DNA of 64,000 nt from Paenibacillus macerans (GCF_023715465.1 NZ_JAMBOE010000001.1:558001-622000), one strand, 5' to 3'. Positions 25,631-34,387 are shown, counted from the first letter of the stretch. A program made the numbers and translations. The notes: a model not told the origin generated them from the sequence alone.

Positions 25631-26830
25631 TTACCTCATCATGACCGTAATGTTGCCGGCGGTGAGCATGATCGTAATCGCTAGAAAAAACATCAATCCA
25701 ACGGCGGCGAGCGCGGCAAAAACGTACAGCATGCTCTTGCCGATCGTTTCCAGGCAGGTGACGATCGGCGATTCGCCGAGCGGCTGCATCACCGCTGCCG
25801 AAAGGTTGAAGATCAGCGCCAGCGTGATGATTTTGATCGCCGGAAAGGCGCAGAGGAACAGCAGAATGATGACGCCGACGAGCCCGATCGAATTTTTCAC
25901 CAGCAGCGAAGCGGAGATCACCGTGTCCGTCGCGTCGGCGAACACCTTGCCGACGACCGGCACGAAATTGCCGGTTAAATATTTGGCGGCCCGCAGCGTC
26001 ACCCCATCCGTCACCGAGCCGGCAATGCCTTTCACAGAGATGACCCCCAGGAAGACGGTCAGCAGCACCCCGAGCAACGCCATGCTGATGGTGCGCAGCA
26101 GATCGGCCAGCTGGGTCAGCTTGTATTTGTCCGACAAGGAGCTGACGATATGCAGGACAGCCGAGAAAAAGAGCAGCGGAAAAACGATCGTATGCACCGC
26201 CGTGCCAACCGTGTGCACCATAAACACGACGAGCGGGTGGGTGATCGTCACGGTCACCGCGCCCCCCATAGAGGCCAGCAGCGTGAACAGTAGCGGCACC
26301 ATCGCCATCATGAAATCGATCATGCCGCCGATGGCCTTGGTGGCATACGTTATGGCCACATGGAAGCTGTTGATTGCCAGCACGAGGATGACCAAATAGC
26401 AGATGGAATAGGCAACTTTGCTGACCTGTTTGCGTTCAAAAGCCGTTTGCAGCGTCTCCAGGATCATGCTGAAGATGGACAGCAGCACGATCGTTACCAG
26501 GATGCGGCCGTTATACAGCACTTCGTGCCACATATATTTCATCAGACCGGTTAGCCCCGTCCTAAGGCTGAAGCTTTGATCCTGCTGCAAAAGCATATCC
26601 ATAAAGGACGGAAGCTTCTGATCCGGAAAAAAACCGCCATAATCTCTCATCAGCTGCTGCCAGTAAGTCTCCACCTGGTCGGTCGGCAGTTCCTCGGCTT
26701 GCCGTTGAATCCAACCGCCGTCCGCGCCTTCGGCCAGCGAGACTTGAGGCATCAGCCACACCAGCAGTGCCCCGAGGACGATCAGAACCAGCGTTTTGCC
26801 GCGCCAAAGCTCGTTTGTCGTTCCTATCAT
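25631..26830 (-). CDS. spoIIIAE: Stage III sporulation protein AE
   Basis: Polytopic membrane protein of 399 aa with an N-terminal signal sequence (TLVLIVLGALLVWLMPQVSLA). The soluble stretch to about residue 90 is followed by seven or eight membrane helices. SpoIIIAE is the main polytopic part of the SpoIIIA channel complex. Start is the ATG at 26830 behind GGGGAG; a GTG four codons earlier is possible. Follows spoIIIAD by 18 bases. Confidence 0.93.
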   Translation of the reverse strand: MIGTTNELWRGKTLVLIVLGALLVWLMPQVSLAEGADGGWIQRQAEELPTDQVETYWQQLMRDYGGFFPDQKLPSFMDMLLQQDQSFSLRTGLTGLMKYMWHEVLYNGRILVTIVLLSIFSMILETLQTAFERKQVSKVAYSICYLVILVLAINSFHVAITYATKAIGGMIDFMMAMVPLLFTLLASMGGAVTVTITHPLVVFMVHTVGTAVHTIVFPLLFFSAVLHIVSSLSDKYKLTQLADLLRTISMALLGVLLTVFLGVISVKGIAGSVTDGVTLRAAKYLTGNFVPVVGKVFADATDTVISASLLVKNSIGLVGVIILLFLCAFPAIKIITLALIFNLSAAVMQPLGESPIVTCLETIGKSMLYVFAALAAVGLMFFLAITIMLTAGNITVMMR

Positions 26831-26848
26831 CCGTCTCCCCACCCTTGT

Positions 26849-27238
26849 TTAAGCCGGCAGCAGCTTGATTACCGTTTCTATAATGATGCTGATGATCGGG
26901 ATGGCGAGCACCATGATCAGCACTTTGCCCGCCATTTCAATTTTCGAAGCGATGGATTCCTGCCCCGCGTCGCGGACGATTTGCGCCCCAAACTCGGCGA
27001 TGTAGGCGATGCCGATGATTTTCAGGATCGTTTTCAAATAGATCATCTGCACGCCGGATTTCTCGGCCAAATCCTCCAGCACCCCGATGATGCTTCCGAT
27101 TTTGCCGATCAAATACAGAAAAATGAGGATGCCCGTGCTGGCGGCGATCAAAAAGGCAAACATCGGCTTTTGTTCTTTGATGACCAGAATTAGCACCGTC
27201 GCGATCAGTCCGAGCCCTACAACCTGGATAATTTCCAC
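26849..27238 (-). CDS. spoIIIAD: Stage III sporulation protein AD
   Basis: 129-aa membrane protein with four predicted helices (GLGLIATVLILVI, MFAFLIAASTGILIFLYLIG, IIGIAYIAEFGAQIV, VLIMVLAIPIISIIIETVI). Start is the GTG at 27238; its AGGTGA ribosome site overlaps the spoIIIAC stop. The reading frame stays open far upstream, but those residues overlap spoIIIAC and look unlike protein. Confidence 0.92.
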   Translation of the reverse strand: MEIIQVVGLGLIATVLILVIKEQKPMFAFLIAASTGILIFLYLIGKIGSIIGVLEDLAEKSGVQMIYLKTILKIIGIAYIAEFGAQIVRDAGQESIASKIEMAGKVLIMVLAIPIISIIIETVIKLLPA

Positions 27239-27249
27239 CGGGGTCTCAC

Positions 27250-27453
27250 CTACTGGAACAAAAAGATCGATTTGATTTCTTGAAACAGGCTGTCCAGCAG
27301 CCGGATGACCATAAACAGCACCACGACGAACCCGATCAGCGTTACCCAATGCGCCATGTCTTCTTTTCCCATCTGCTTCAACACCGTGTGGATCATGGCG
27401 ATAATAATGCCGATGCCCGCGATCTGAAAAATGGCGTTCACTTCTATGTTCAT
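27250..27453 (-). CDS. spoIIIAC: Stage III sporulation protein AC
   Basis: 67-aa protein of two membrane helices (AIFQIAGIGIIIAMIHTVL and VTLIGFVVVLFMVIRLL), the usual size for this family. ATG start with GAGGTGCC upstream, 57 bases after spoIIIAB. Confidence 0.93.
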   Translation of the reverse strand: MNIEVNAIFQIAGIGIIIAMIHTVLKQMGKEDMAHWVTLIGFVVVLFMVIRLLDSLFQEIKSIFLFQ

Positions 27454-27510
27454 TGATTTGGCACCTCACGATCAATTTCACAGGCGAATCAGCCCTGGAG
27501 GGGAATAAAT

Positions 27511-28029
27511 TCAGTAGAATAGAATGACGATGAACGCTCCGCACAAAAGCCCCAAGCTGCGGTACATTTTCTCATAACGGGCTTGCTCTTCCCGCGCCGC
27601 GGATTCCTCGCTCTCCAGCTGCCGGACGGCCGTCGCCAGATGTCTTAGCTGATCCTTCCGGTCGCTTGTCCCAAGCGTATAGCTGAGTTGGCGGATCACC
27701 TCCTGCTCAGGGGCCTTCATGGCGGTAAATTTCCAAACATTGATGGCGGCCTGCTCCAGGCTCTCCTGGGCGCTCATACGGTTGGATGCGCTCATGTTGT
27801 CCGCCGCGGTGACGAAGATGGCTCTGACCGGTTCCTGGCTTTGTTCCCCGATCCGCCGAAGTGCGTCGGGAAGCGGCGTAAAACCGTACATAATTTCGGT
27901 TTCCAGCCGCTTTAGCGCCAGAATCAGCCTGCGGATCTGGTTCGGCCGGCTGGCGAACTGCCTCGCCTGCACCCATCCGGCCAAGGTAGCCGCCAATATG
28001 ACGAGCGCAGCCCCAAACATTTTAAGCAT
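27511..28029 (-). CDS. spoIIIAB: Stage III sporulation protein AB
   Basis: 172-aa membrane protein; N- and C-terminal hydrophobic helices flank a helical, GspF-like middle (RRLILALKRLETEIMYGFTPLPDALRRI). The ATG at 28029 overlaps the spoIIIAA stop in ATGCTTAA, which indicates coupled translation. The longer open frame to 28266 is within spoIIIAA and is not used. Confidence 0.93.
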   Translation of the reverse strand: MLKMFGAALVILAATLAGWVQARQFASRPNQIRRLILALKRLETEIMYGFTPLPDALRRIGEQSQEPVRAIFVTAADNMSASNRMSAQESLEQAAINVWKFTAMKAPEQEVIRQLSYTLGTSDRKDQLRHLATAVRQLESEESAAREEQARYEKMYRSLGLLCGAFIVILFY

Positions 28030-29020
28030 GTTCTTCCCTGCCCTTCCATCCGGCCCCGTGCAGCTGGATTCCCCGCCGTTTACCGTCCCAGAGCCTGAAA
28101 GCCAGTCCTTTTTCCGTGCGCGCAAGCACCGCGTACATTTGGAAAAAGCCGGTTTCCGCAAGCTTGGACAACGCCGGCCGGGAGGACAGGTCGTCCACGC
28201 TCGACCCGTGCGCCGTGGCGATGACGCGTACGCCGGCATGCAGCGCCTCGGCCAAAGCCTCGGCATCCTCCGGTCGTCCGATCTCGTCCACGATCAGCAC
28301 GTCCGGTGACATGGAACGGATCATCATCATGATTCCTTCCGCTTTGGGGCAGCCGTCCATCACGTCCGTGCGGGGACCGACGTCAAATCCGGGAACGCCT
28401 TTTTTGCTGCCGGCGATCTCCGAACGTTCATCGACGACGGCCACTTTCAGCCCCGGCCAGGACGCCTCCGGATGGCCCCAGGTGCCGCTGCTGATTTGCC
28501 GCGCCAAATCGCGGATCAGCGTCGTTTTACCCTGCTGCGGGGGAGATAGAATCAACGTGTGATATACGCTTCTGTGCTTAAAGTCGAGCAGCCTTGGCAA
28601 AATCGGGTCGGCGATGCCTTTGACCTCCCTGGCGACCCGTACATTAAAGCCGCTGATATCGCGCAGATGCTCCACCTTTCCTCCGCTCAGCAAGGTCCTG
28701 CCGGCCAGTCCGATCCGATGGCCCCCCGCAATCGTGATGAAGCCTTTGCGCAGCTCTTCCTCCATCGTATAAAGCGAGTGGTTGGTGATCAGATCGAGCA
28801 GCCGGTTGCCGTCCTGTTTTCCCGGCTTGTAAGCCGACTCCGGATTTTGCGTCAGGCTTCCGTCCGGCGTTAGAAAATAGTAGCGGCCGCCGGAATTAAT
28901 CTCAAGCGGGCGCCCCTCGCGGATGCGAATCTCCTCCAGAACGGGAAAAATGGAAGGCGGCAGTTTGAGCAGCAAGGCCCGGATGTTGTCGGGAAATACG
29001 GTTAACCAACTTGGGTTCAT
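28022..29020 (-). CDS. spoIIIAA: Stage III sporulation protein AA (ATPase)
   Basis: Secretion-type AAA ATPase (332 aa) of the SpoIIIA channel. Walker A PPQQGKTTLIRDLA near residue 160 (a PxQxGKT variant usual for this family), Walker B in DVLIVDEIGR, and arginine-rich motifs ATAHGSSVDDL. First gene of an eight-gene operon running to 23196, behind a sigma-E-like promoter. Confidence 0.96.
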   Translation of the reverse strand: MNPSWLTVFPDNIRALLLKLPPSIFPVLEEIRIREGRPLEINSGGRYYFLTPDGSLTQNPESAYKPGKQDGNRLLDLITNHSLYTMEEELRKGFITIAGGHRIGLAGRTLLSGGKVEHLRDISGFNVRVAREVKGIADPILPRLLDFKHRSVYHTLILSPPQQGKTTLIRDLARQISSGTWGHPEASWPGLKVAVVDERSEIAGSKKGVPGFDVGPRTDVMDGCPKAEGIMMMIRSMSPDVLIVDEIGRPEDAEALAEALHAGVRVIATAHGSSVDDLSSRPALSKLAETGFFQMYAVLARTEKGLAFRLWDGKRRGIQLHGAGWKGREEHA

Positions 29021-29092
29021 GGCGTACCCCCAAAACTCTTATTGTGCGTGTTTTTCAACAACCTCTTAATGAATTGTTTTTTGCTATACCTC

Positions 29093-29121
29093 ATATGTAT
29101 GCCTGTACTTTGTCATTATTC
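29093..29121 (-). promoter_or_regulatory. Sigma-E-like promoter of the spoIIIA operon
   Basis: Minus strand GAATAAT (29115-29121), 13-base spacer, CATACATAT (29093-29101). The -10 matches the sigma-E consensus CATACA-T closely; it is about 73 bases before the spoIIIAA start. The B. subtilis operon is sigma-E dependent. Confidence 0.7.
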
Positions 29122-29132
29122 CGGGCAATCTA

Positions 29133-29399
29133 TCATTTCTTCAAAATCCCGATTAAGAGACAGGCGACGCCGCAGCCGATCCAGATCATTTTTCCCCAGG
29201 ACAGCTTGTCGGCCATTCCGGCCAGTCCGATGGACGTCGTGACGATCAGGATCGTCGGCCCGACCAATGCCAGCGCCGAATTGACGGCTAGCGCCTTATC
29301 CACCCTTCCCAGCTTTAGCATCAGCAGGGCCGCCAAAACCTCAATGGTCCCGGAAAACATTCGCAGCGTCGCCATGCTGACTACAAATTTATCGAGCAT
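29133..29399 (-). CDS. yqhV: YqhV-like (DUF2619) small membrane protein
   Basis: 88-aa protein with three membrane helices (LRMFSGTIEVLAALLML, ALAVNSALALVGPTILIVTTSIGLAG, IWIGCGVACLLIGIL). Sequence and position directly before spoIIIAA match B. subtilis YqhV. Start is the ATG at 29399 with AAGGAGG 11 bases before; a GTG two codons earlier is also possible. Function unknown. Confidence 0.82.
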   Translation of the reverse strand: MLDKFVVSMATLRMFSGTIEVLAALLMLKLGRVDKALAVNSALALVGPTILIVTTSIGLAGMADKLSWGKMIWIGCGVACLLIGILKK

Positions 29400-29472
29400 A
29401 TCCACCTTCGCCTCCTTGTCCAAATCGTGCTCTCTTAACGATATGCCCGTATATTTCTATTTATTAATAGAA

Positions 29473-29508
29473 AAGAAGGACCCCGCCGCCGGCGAGGTCC
29501 TTTGTCGT
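29473..29508 (-). terminator. Hairpin terminator upstream of yqhV
   Basis: Minus strand AAGGACC...GGGTCCTT stem with a GC-rich inner part (CGCCGGCGGCG), followed by CTTTTCTATT. No annotated gene ends just before it. Confidence 0.6.
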
Positions 29509-29604
29509 ACAAACCCATCCTTCTTCTGTTCTACTATGGGTACCCATCCCCTTCTTTCATAACCAGAAGTACCGGGAACTTCGGCTCTTTCTAATCTGTG
29601 GATA

Positions 29605-29728
29605 CTGCTCTAACGGACACCAGCAACCTTATCCGCCCATTTCCCGGGTATTTCCCAGTCTAACGGACCCACATGACGTTATTCCGCTCTAAACGGGTTC
29701 ATCCGGGCAGATTCGAGGTGAATAGAGG
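29605..29728 (+). repeat. Interspersed repeat, copy B (two CTAACGGAC units)
   Basis: Same arrangement as 6591-6712: two units opening with CTAACGGAC, a CCTTATCCGCCC block, a shared CCCGGGTATTTCCCAG segment and a GAGGTRAATA end. Oriented the same way on the plus strand. Confidence 0.8.
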
Positions 29729-29748
29729 CCAGCTTGTCTATAATCTAA

Positions 29749-29787
29749 AAAAGGCACCCCCAAGCCGCTGGCTTGAAGATGCCCCTT
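29749..29787 (-). terminator. lysC terminator
   Basis: Long stem (AAGGGGCATCTTCAAGCC against GGCTTGGGGGTGCCTT, some mismatches) with a three-base loop and TTTTTTAG on the minus strand, just after the lysC stop. Confidence 0.8.
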
Positions 29788-29811
29788 GCAAAAACGTATA
29801 TTCGCTTCGGT

Positions 29812-31065
29812 CTACCGGCGCTCCTTAGGCCCGCCGACAAACGCCTGCGTTTCCGTATCCAGGCCGTAAGCGGTGTGCAGCGCGGTCACAACCTCATTTA
29901 ACTTGTCGCCGTCGATGACACACGATACTTTGATTTCCGAGGTGCTGACCATCTTGATGTTGACCCCCTGTTTGGAAATCACGTCGAACATTTCCGCGGC
30001 AACGCCGGGATGGCTGACCATGCCTGCGCCAACGATCGAAACCTTGACCAAGCCGTCCTCCGAAGTCACTTCTTCATACGGAAGCTCGCTGCGGATGCCT
30101 TCCAGCACTTTCAGCGCTTTTTCGCAGTCGGACAAAGCAACGGTAAAAGAGAAATCAGCCTTTCCGTCCTGTACGCCGCTCTGAACGATAATGTCGACGT
30201 CGATTTTCGCTTCCGCCAGCGAACCGAACACTTTCGCGAGTACGCCGGGAACGTGGGAAACCCCCATAATGCTGATCCGGGCGACATTTTTATCGTAAGC
30301 GATCCCGCTGACAACTACTCCTTGCTCCATCTTGGCTTCCTCCTTAACTACTGTGCCTTCATTCTGGTTAAAACTGGAACGGACGACGAGCCGCACCTGG
30401 TGATGTTTGGCGTATTCCACCGCGCGGGGATGCAGCACCGCCGCTCCCAGATTAGCGAGCTCCAGCATCTCGTCATACGAAATTTCATTCAGTTTGCGGG
30501 CATTTTTCACGATCCGCGGATCGGTCGAATAGACGCCGTCCACGTCGGTATAAATTTCGCAAGTATCGGCCGAGGTCGCGGCCGCCAAAGCCACCGCCGT
30601 CGTATCGGAACCACCGCGGCCGAACGTCGTGATTTCCCCGTCCCCGGTCATGCCCTGGAATCCGGCGACGATAACGATATATCCATCCTCCAGCGATTTC
30701 AGCACACGCTCCGGCTGCATGTCGGTGATTCGCGCTTTACCGTGAACCGCTTCCGTACGAAAGCCCGCTTGCCATCCCGTATACGAAACCGCTTTGGCTC
30801 CAAGCGCATCTATCGCGATCGCCAGCAAAGCAATGGAAATTTGTTCACCGGTCGTCATCAGCATATCCATTTCCCGAAGCGGCGGTTCCTTGCTGAGCAG
30901 CTTCGCCTGATCGATCAGCTCATCGGTGGTGTCTCCCATCGCCGATACGACCACCATGACCCGGTGCCCTTCCTTTTGCTTGTCGACAACGCGCTTTGCC
31001 ACACGCTGCATCCGCTCCGTATCGCCGACGGAGCTGCCTCCAAATTTCATCACGTATAAAGCCAA
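29812..31065 (-). CDS. lysC: Aspartate kinase
   Basis: Phosphorylates aspartate in the Lys/Thr/Met/diaminopimelate pathway; 417 aa. N-terminal kinase domain (VMKFGGSSVGD, then FGRGGSDTTAVALAA and EIYTDVDGVYSTDPR) and two ACT domains at about 260-410. The start is TTG at 31065 with GGGAGGG 6 bases upstream. No lysine riboswitch is visible in its 200-base leader. In B. subtilis, yqhV and efp are close together; here lysC lies between them. Confidence 0.95.
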   Translation of the reverse strand: MALYVMKFGGSSVGDTERMQRVAKRVVDKQKEGHRVMVVVSAMGDTTDELIDQAKLLSKEPPLREMDMLMTTGEQISIALLAIAIDALGAKAVSYTGWQAGFRTEAVHGKARITDMQPERVLKSLEDGYIVIVAGFQGMTGDGEITTFGRGGSDTTAVALAAATSADTCEIYTDVDGVYSTDPRIVKNARKLNEISYDEMLELANLGAAVLHPRAVEYAKHHQVRLVVRSSFNQNEGTVVKEEAKMEQGVVVSGIAYDKNVARISIMGVSHVPGVLAKVFGSLAEAKIDVDIIVQSGVQDGKADFSFTVALSDCEKALKVLEGIRSELPYEEVTSEDGLVKVSIVGAGMVSHPGVAAEMFDVISKQGVNIKMVSTSEIKVSCVIDGDKLNEVVTALHTAYGLDTETQAFVGGPKERR

Positions 31066-31137
31066 CTCAGACCCTCCCTAATGTGCCCGTTTCCTCAGAG
31101 CATTCAACCATTTGAACCAGTAACGCTTTAAACCAGT

Positions 31138-31165
31138 ATAATACGAAGGACCCGAAGGTCGTCAA
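31138..31165 (-). promoter_or_regulatory. Sigma-A promoter of lysC
   Basis: TTGACG (31160-31165), 16-base spacer, TATTAT (31138-31143) on the minus strand. Confidence 0.6.
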
Positions 31166-31182
31166 TGCTTTGGCCGACATTA

Positions 31183-31214
31183 CAAAAAATTCCCCCACCT
31201 TGAAAGGTGGAGGA
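31183..31214 (-). terminator. efp terminator
   Basis: Minus strand CCTCCACCTT-TC-AAGGTGGGGG stem followed by AATTTTTTG. A second, imperfect hairpin (GGGGACGCC...GTTCCCC) precedes it at about 31226-31261. Confidence 0.75.
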
Positions 31215-31285
31215 TGCAGCATTCTTCCGGGGAACGTCAGGCTAACGCCTGGGCGTCCCCATCCGAAACTTCATCGCAAAACCGC

Positions 31286-31843
31286 TTAGGCCCGCGAAAT
31301 ATATTTCCCTTCGCGCGTATCGATCAACAGCACGTCGTCTTCATTAATGAAGAGCGGCACCTGAACGTTAAGCCCTGTTTCAACTTTGGCGTTTTTGGTT
31401 GCCCCGGTTGCGGTGTTGCCTTTGATCCCCGGCTCGGTTTCGATGACTTTCAGCTCCACGCTGTTCGGCAGGTTGATCCCGAGAATTTCGCCTTGGTAGC
31501 TGACGATTTTAACGTTCATATTCTCCTTCAGGAAGTTCAGTTCCCATTCCAGCTGATCCGACGTCAGCGTAAACTGGTCGTATGTCTCGTTGTCCATGAA
31601 GGTGTGCTCCTGGCCGCTGGCGTACAAATATTGAACGTCACGGTTTTCGATCATGGCCCGGCCGATCGTTTCGCCGGCGCGGAATGTTTTTTCCACCGTG
31701 TTGCCGTTGCGCAGGTTTTTCAGCTTGGAGCGGACGAAAGCCGCGCCCTTGCCCGGTTTAACGTGCTGGAATTCAAGCACCGTATAAATGTCGCCGTCCA
31801 CCTCGACGGTCAAGCCTGTTTTAAAATCGTTTACTGAAATCAC
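31286..31843 (-). CDS. efp: Translation elongation factor P
   Basis: Relieves ribosome stalling at polyproline; 185 aa, three OB-like domains. The domain I tip reads KPGKGAAFV with Lys32 at the position modified in bacteria; the C-terminal [26 protein letters not shown] signature is intact. Start is GTG at 31843 with GAGGAGGT. Follows the M24 peptidase gene, as in B. subtilis. Confidence 0.97.
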   Translation of the reverse strand: MISVNDFKTGLTVEVDGDIYTVLEFQHVKPGKGAAFVRSKLKNLRNGNTVEKTFRAGETIGRAMIENRDVQYLYASGQEHTFMDNETYDQFTLTSDQLEWELNFLKENMNVKIVSYQGEILGINLPNSVELKVIETEPGIKGNTATGATKNAKVETGLNVQVPLFINEDDVLLIDTREGKYISRA

Positions 31844-31957
31844 AAAAGTACCTCCTCAAGTGGGTTAACAAATTTATTATATTTATTTTTAAGAATACCC
31901 TAAATTAACTGTGACGTTTGTTAGCTGCTGTGATCCCACATTCGGGGAGTACCCGCA

Positions 31958-33031
31958 TCAACCAAGCGCGATATAGTCCTTCGTCGATTCGGTCAAACGC
32001 CGTACGCCGGTTTCAGTGATCACGACATCGTCCTCAATGCGCACGCCGCCCAGACCCGGCAAATAAATCCCCGGCTCCACCGTGACGACCATCCCCGGCT
32101 TGAGCACTGTATCGCTCGCTTTGGACACGCGCGGATTTTCATGAACTTCCATGCCAAGCCCGTGCCCGGTGCTGTGCCCGAAATACTCACCGTAGCCGTA
32201 GCTGGCGATGATGTCCCGGGCCAGCGCATCCGCTTCCCGTCCGGTCATGCCCGGACGAAGCTGCTCCAGCGTGTGCAGCTGCGCTTCCAGCACGATATCG
32301 TAAATTTCGCGCAGCTTGTCGGCCGGTTTGCCTAAAGCGACGGTACGAGTGATATCGGAGCAATACCCCTTCATGAACGCGCCGAAATCCAGCGTCACCA
32401 GTTCGCCCGTTTGCATGATACGCTCGCTGGCCCGGCCGTGCGGCAGCGCCGAACGTTCCCCGGAGGCGATGATCGTATCAAACGAAGTGCCTTCGGCCCC
32501 ATGCTTGCGCATGAACGTTTCCAGTTCCAGCGCCGCGTCCCATTCGCTGACTCCGGGCTTCAGAACATCCAGCATATGTAGGAACGTGCGATCGGCCAGT
32601 TCGGCCGCTTCTTTCATCAGCGCCAATTCCCCGCTGTCCTTGAATAACCGCAGCTCCTCGATCAACCCGCTCACCGGAACGAGCGCGATCGGTTTCAATT
32701 CGCGTTCATAGGTGCGGTAAACCGAAAAAACGACATGCTCTTCCTCAAAGCCGAGGCGTTCCAGGTTCTCCTGGTCCAGCAAGGACTTGATCGTCCCCGT
32801 AACGGACGCGCCGTGGTCGACGATTTCAAACCCGGGCGCCTGTTCGGCGGCTTGGGTCAAGTAACGGAAATCCGTCAGCAGCCAGGCTTTGTCCAGGGTA
32901 ACCAGCACGTAGCCGGAGCTTCCCGTAAATCCCGTCAAATAGCGGCGGTTCACCTCTCCGGTAATCAGCACTGCTTCGATATTTTGCAGCTTCATCGCTT
33001 CGCGAAGCAAAGCAACTCGAGTGCTCGCCAT
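31958..33031 (-). CDS. yqhT: M24 metallopeptidase, Xaa-Pro aminopeptidase type (YqhT)
   Basis: 357-aa proline peptidase of the PepP/PepQ family. N-terminal creatinase-like domain (1-130) and C-terminal pita-bread domain with the five metal ligands: LDFGAFMKGYCSDITRT (two Asp), HSTGHGLGMEVHE (His), VTVEPGIYLPG (Glu), GVRIEDDVVI (Glu). ATG start with GGGAGAG. Located between aroQ and efp. Confidence 0.93.
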   Translation of the reverse strand: MASTRVALLREAMKLQNIEAVLITGEVNRRYLTGFTGSSGYVLVTLDKAWLLTDFRYLTQAAEQAPGFEIVDHGASVTGTIKSLLDQENLERLGFEEEHVVFSVYRTYERELKPIALVPVSGLIEELRLFKDSGELALMKEAAELADRTFLHMLDVLKPGVSEWDAALELETFMRKHGAEGTSFDTIIASGERSALPHGRASERIMQTGELVTLDFGAFMKGYCSDITRTVALGKPADKLREIYDIVLEAQLHTLEQLRPGMTGREADALARDIIASYGYGEYFGHSTGHGLGMEVHENPRVSKASDTVLKPGMVVTVEPGIYLPGLGGVRIEDDVVITETGVRRLTESTKDYIALG

Positions 33032-33083
33032 AAATAACTCTCCCTTATTTTCGCTTAGGACTCTTCAAACGCTATCCGCCCGC

Positions 33084-33530
33084 TCAGGCGTGCTTCGCCG
33101 CCAAATGGCGTTTGAGCGCGAGCAGCCCCATTTCATAACCGTACGATCCAAAACCGGCAATTTGTCCCACCGCAATCGGGGCGATGACCGAAGTGTGCCG
33201 GAAAACCTCGCGCGCGTGGATATTCGACAAATGCACCTCCACAACGGGGATGCGCACCGATGTCAAGGCATCTCGCAGAGCGTAGCTGTAATGCGTAAGC
33301 GCGCCGGGGTTGAGCAATATTCCGTCGGCGTTCCCGAAGGCTTCATGAATCCGGTCGATCAGTGCGCCCTCATGATTCGACTGAAAAAATGCGAGCTCAA
33401 GTTCATGATCCCCCGCCAGCTTCCGCAGGCGAGCCTCGATGTCGCCAAGCGTCTCGGATCCATAGACGCCCGGTTCGCGAACGCCCAGCAAGTTCAGGTT
33501 CGGTCCGTTCATAACCAGGATGCGGTACAC
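33084..33530 (-). CDS. aroQ: 3-dehydroquinate dehydratase, type II
   Basis: Third step of the shikimate pathway; 148 aa. Motifs: [17 protein letters not shown] with the catalytic Tyr, [31 protein letters not shown] and [12 protein letters not shown] with the catalytic His. Start is the GTG at 33530 ([10 protein letters not shown]) behind GGGGAG; the open frame to 33575 would add an unusual extension. Equivalent to yqhS in B. subtilis. Confidence 0.95.
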   Translation of the reverse strand: MYRILVMNGPNLNLLGVREPGVYGSETLGDIEARLRKLAGDHELELAFFQSNHEGALIDRIHEAFGNADGILLNPGALTHYSYALRDALTSVRIPVVEVHLSNIHAREVFRHTSVIAPIAVGQIAGFGSYGYEMGLLALKRHLAAKHA

Positions 33531-33605
33531 AAGCTCTCCCCTTTCCCGAAAAATAACCAAAAGTAATTTTAACATAGAAGAGAGCCGCTTGAGAAGCTTT
33601 TTGTC

Positions 33606-34205
33606 TTACTGCAGCACGCCCCCCGGAGACTTTTTCGGTTCGCGCTCCCTTTCGTCCGTATATTCCTCCGCGGTCGTATAACCGATGAACAATCCCCACA
33701 ATAAATAGAGGCAAAATTCGCTGATGAGCGTCTCTCTCGAATGCTCAAGCAGCGGACGCGTCATTCCGAACATTGGGCCGAGTATGCCGAAGATCAGCCC
33801 CCACCAAACGATGCCGTACAGGATTCCCGGGCCCGGCCCTTTCAGCTTGCGGAACAGGACCGTGTAGATGAGCGTAGCCAAAATGGAAAAAACGATGAAG
33901 GAGAGCCATCCGACATAATAACCTGCTTGACTGTATAAAAATGATCTTTTAAAAAAGGGCTCCACCAGATATCCGGGCACAATCGTCGTGAAGCGAAAGA
34001 AATAAAACAGCCCTTTGACCGCTCCCCAGATCAGGCCGGCAAAAAAACCGATCTCGAGGGAATAGAACCAAATGTTCGTCCGCTCCCTCCTATGCTGCCG
34101 CCAGGTCTGCCCGTAAAATTGCAGGCTCTCCCCATGCTCACCTTCCCGCGAATGCTCCCGCTCGTTCCCTTCGGATTCCCGTTTTTCCCGCTGCGGTTGA
34201 TTCAT
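33606..34205 (-). CDS. yqhR: YqhR-like membrane protein
   Basis: 199-aa protein: a hydrophilic, charged first 50 residues, then four membrane helices (LEIGFFAGLIWGAVKGLFYFF, GWLSFIVFSILATLIYTVLF, GILYGIVWWGLIFGILGPMF, CLYLLWGLFIGYTTAEEY) and a charged tail. It matches YqhR by position and membrane topology. ATG at 34205, with GGAAGG upstream. Divergent from yqhQ. Function unknown. Confidence 0.8.
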   Translation of the reverse strand: MNQPQREKRESEGNEREHSREGEHGESLQFYGQTWRQHRRERTNIWFYSLEIGFFAGLIWGAVKGLFYFFRFTTIVPGYLVEPFFKRSFLYSQAGYYVGWLSFIVFSILATLIYTVLFRKLKGPGPGILYGIVWWGLIFGILGPMFGMTRPLLEHSRETLISEFCLYLLWGLFIGYTTAEEYTDEREREPKKSPGGVLQ

Positions 34206-34387
34206 GCGTTTCCATCCTTCCCATTTTAGAAATATTTTGTTGGTTAGTATGCTCAATTCCAAAAAGCCTAAACAACTAGAATTTGCCCGTAAAGTTCGAT
34301 ACAATGGAATCATTACGAGTGATGTCCACCGTCCATTCGCACAAACACTTATATCAACTCATATCTATTTGTAGGAAGGTGAAATGC

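Larger units (their letters stand above)
29400..29811. other. Intergenic region between yqhV and lysC
   Basis: No gene is seen. It contains, from the lysC side, the lysC terminator (29749-29787), repeat copy B (29605-29728), a 12-base palindrome ATGGGTACCCAT (29534-29545), and a second minus-strand hairpin terminator just before yqhV. Confidence 0.6.

Noticed and set aside
26849-27544. 231-codon version of spoIIIAD
   Set aside because: The upstream third overlaps spoIIIAC in another frame and looks unlike protein; GTG at 27238 with a good ribosome site gives the normal-length family member.
27511-28266. 251-codon version of spoIIIAB
   Set aside because: The extension lies inside spoIIIAA; ATG at 28029 overlapping the upstream stop gives the normal protein.
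29510-29562. Short frames near ATGGGTACCCAT that might encode a small peptide ahead of yqhV
   Set aside because: Ribosome-site spacing is poor and the frame runs through the hairpin terminator; not enough to call a gene.
30010-31059. 349-codon open frame on the plus strand
   Set aside because: Antisense to lysC, no domain and no start signal.
31066-31250. Possible lysine riboswitch before lysC
   Set aside because: The leader holds an ordinary promoter and the efp terminator; the space and conserved helices needed for an L-box are not there.
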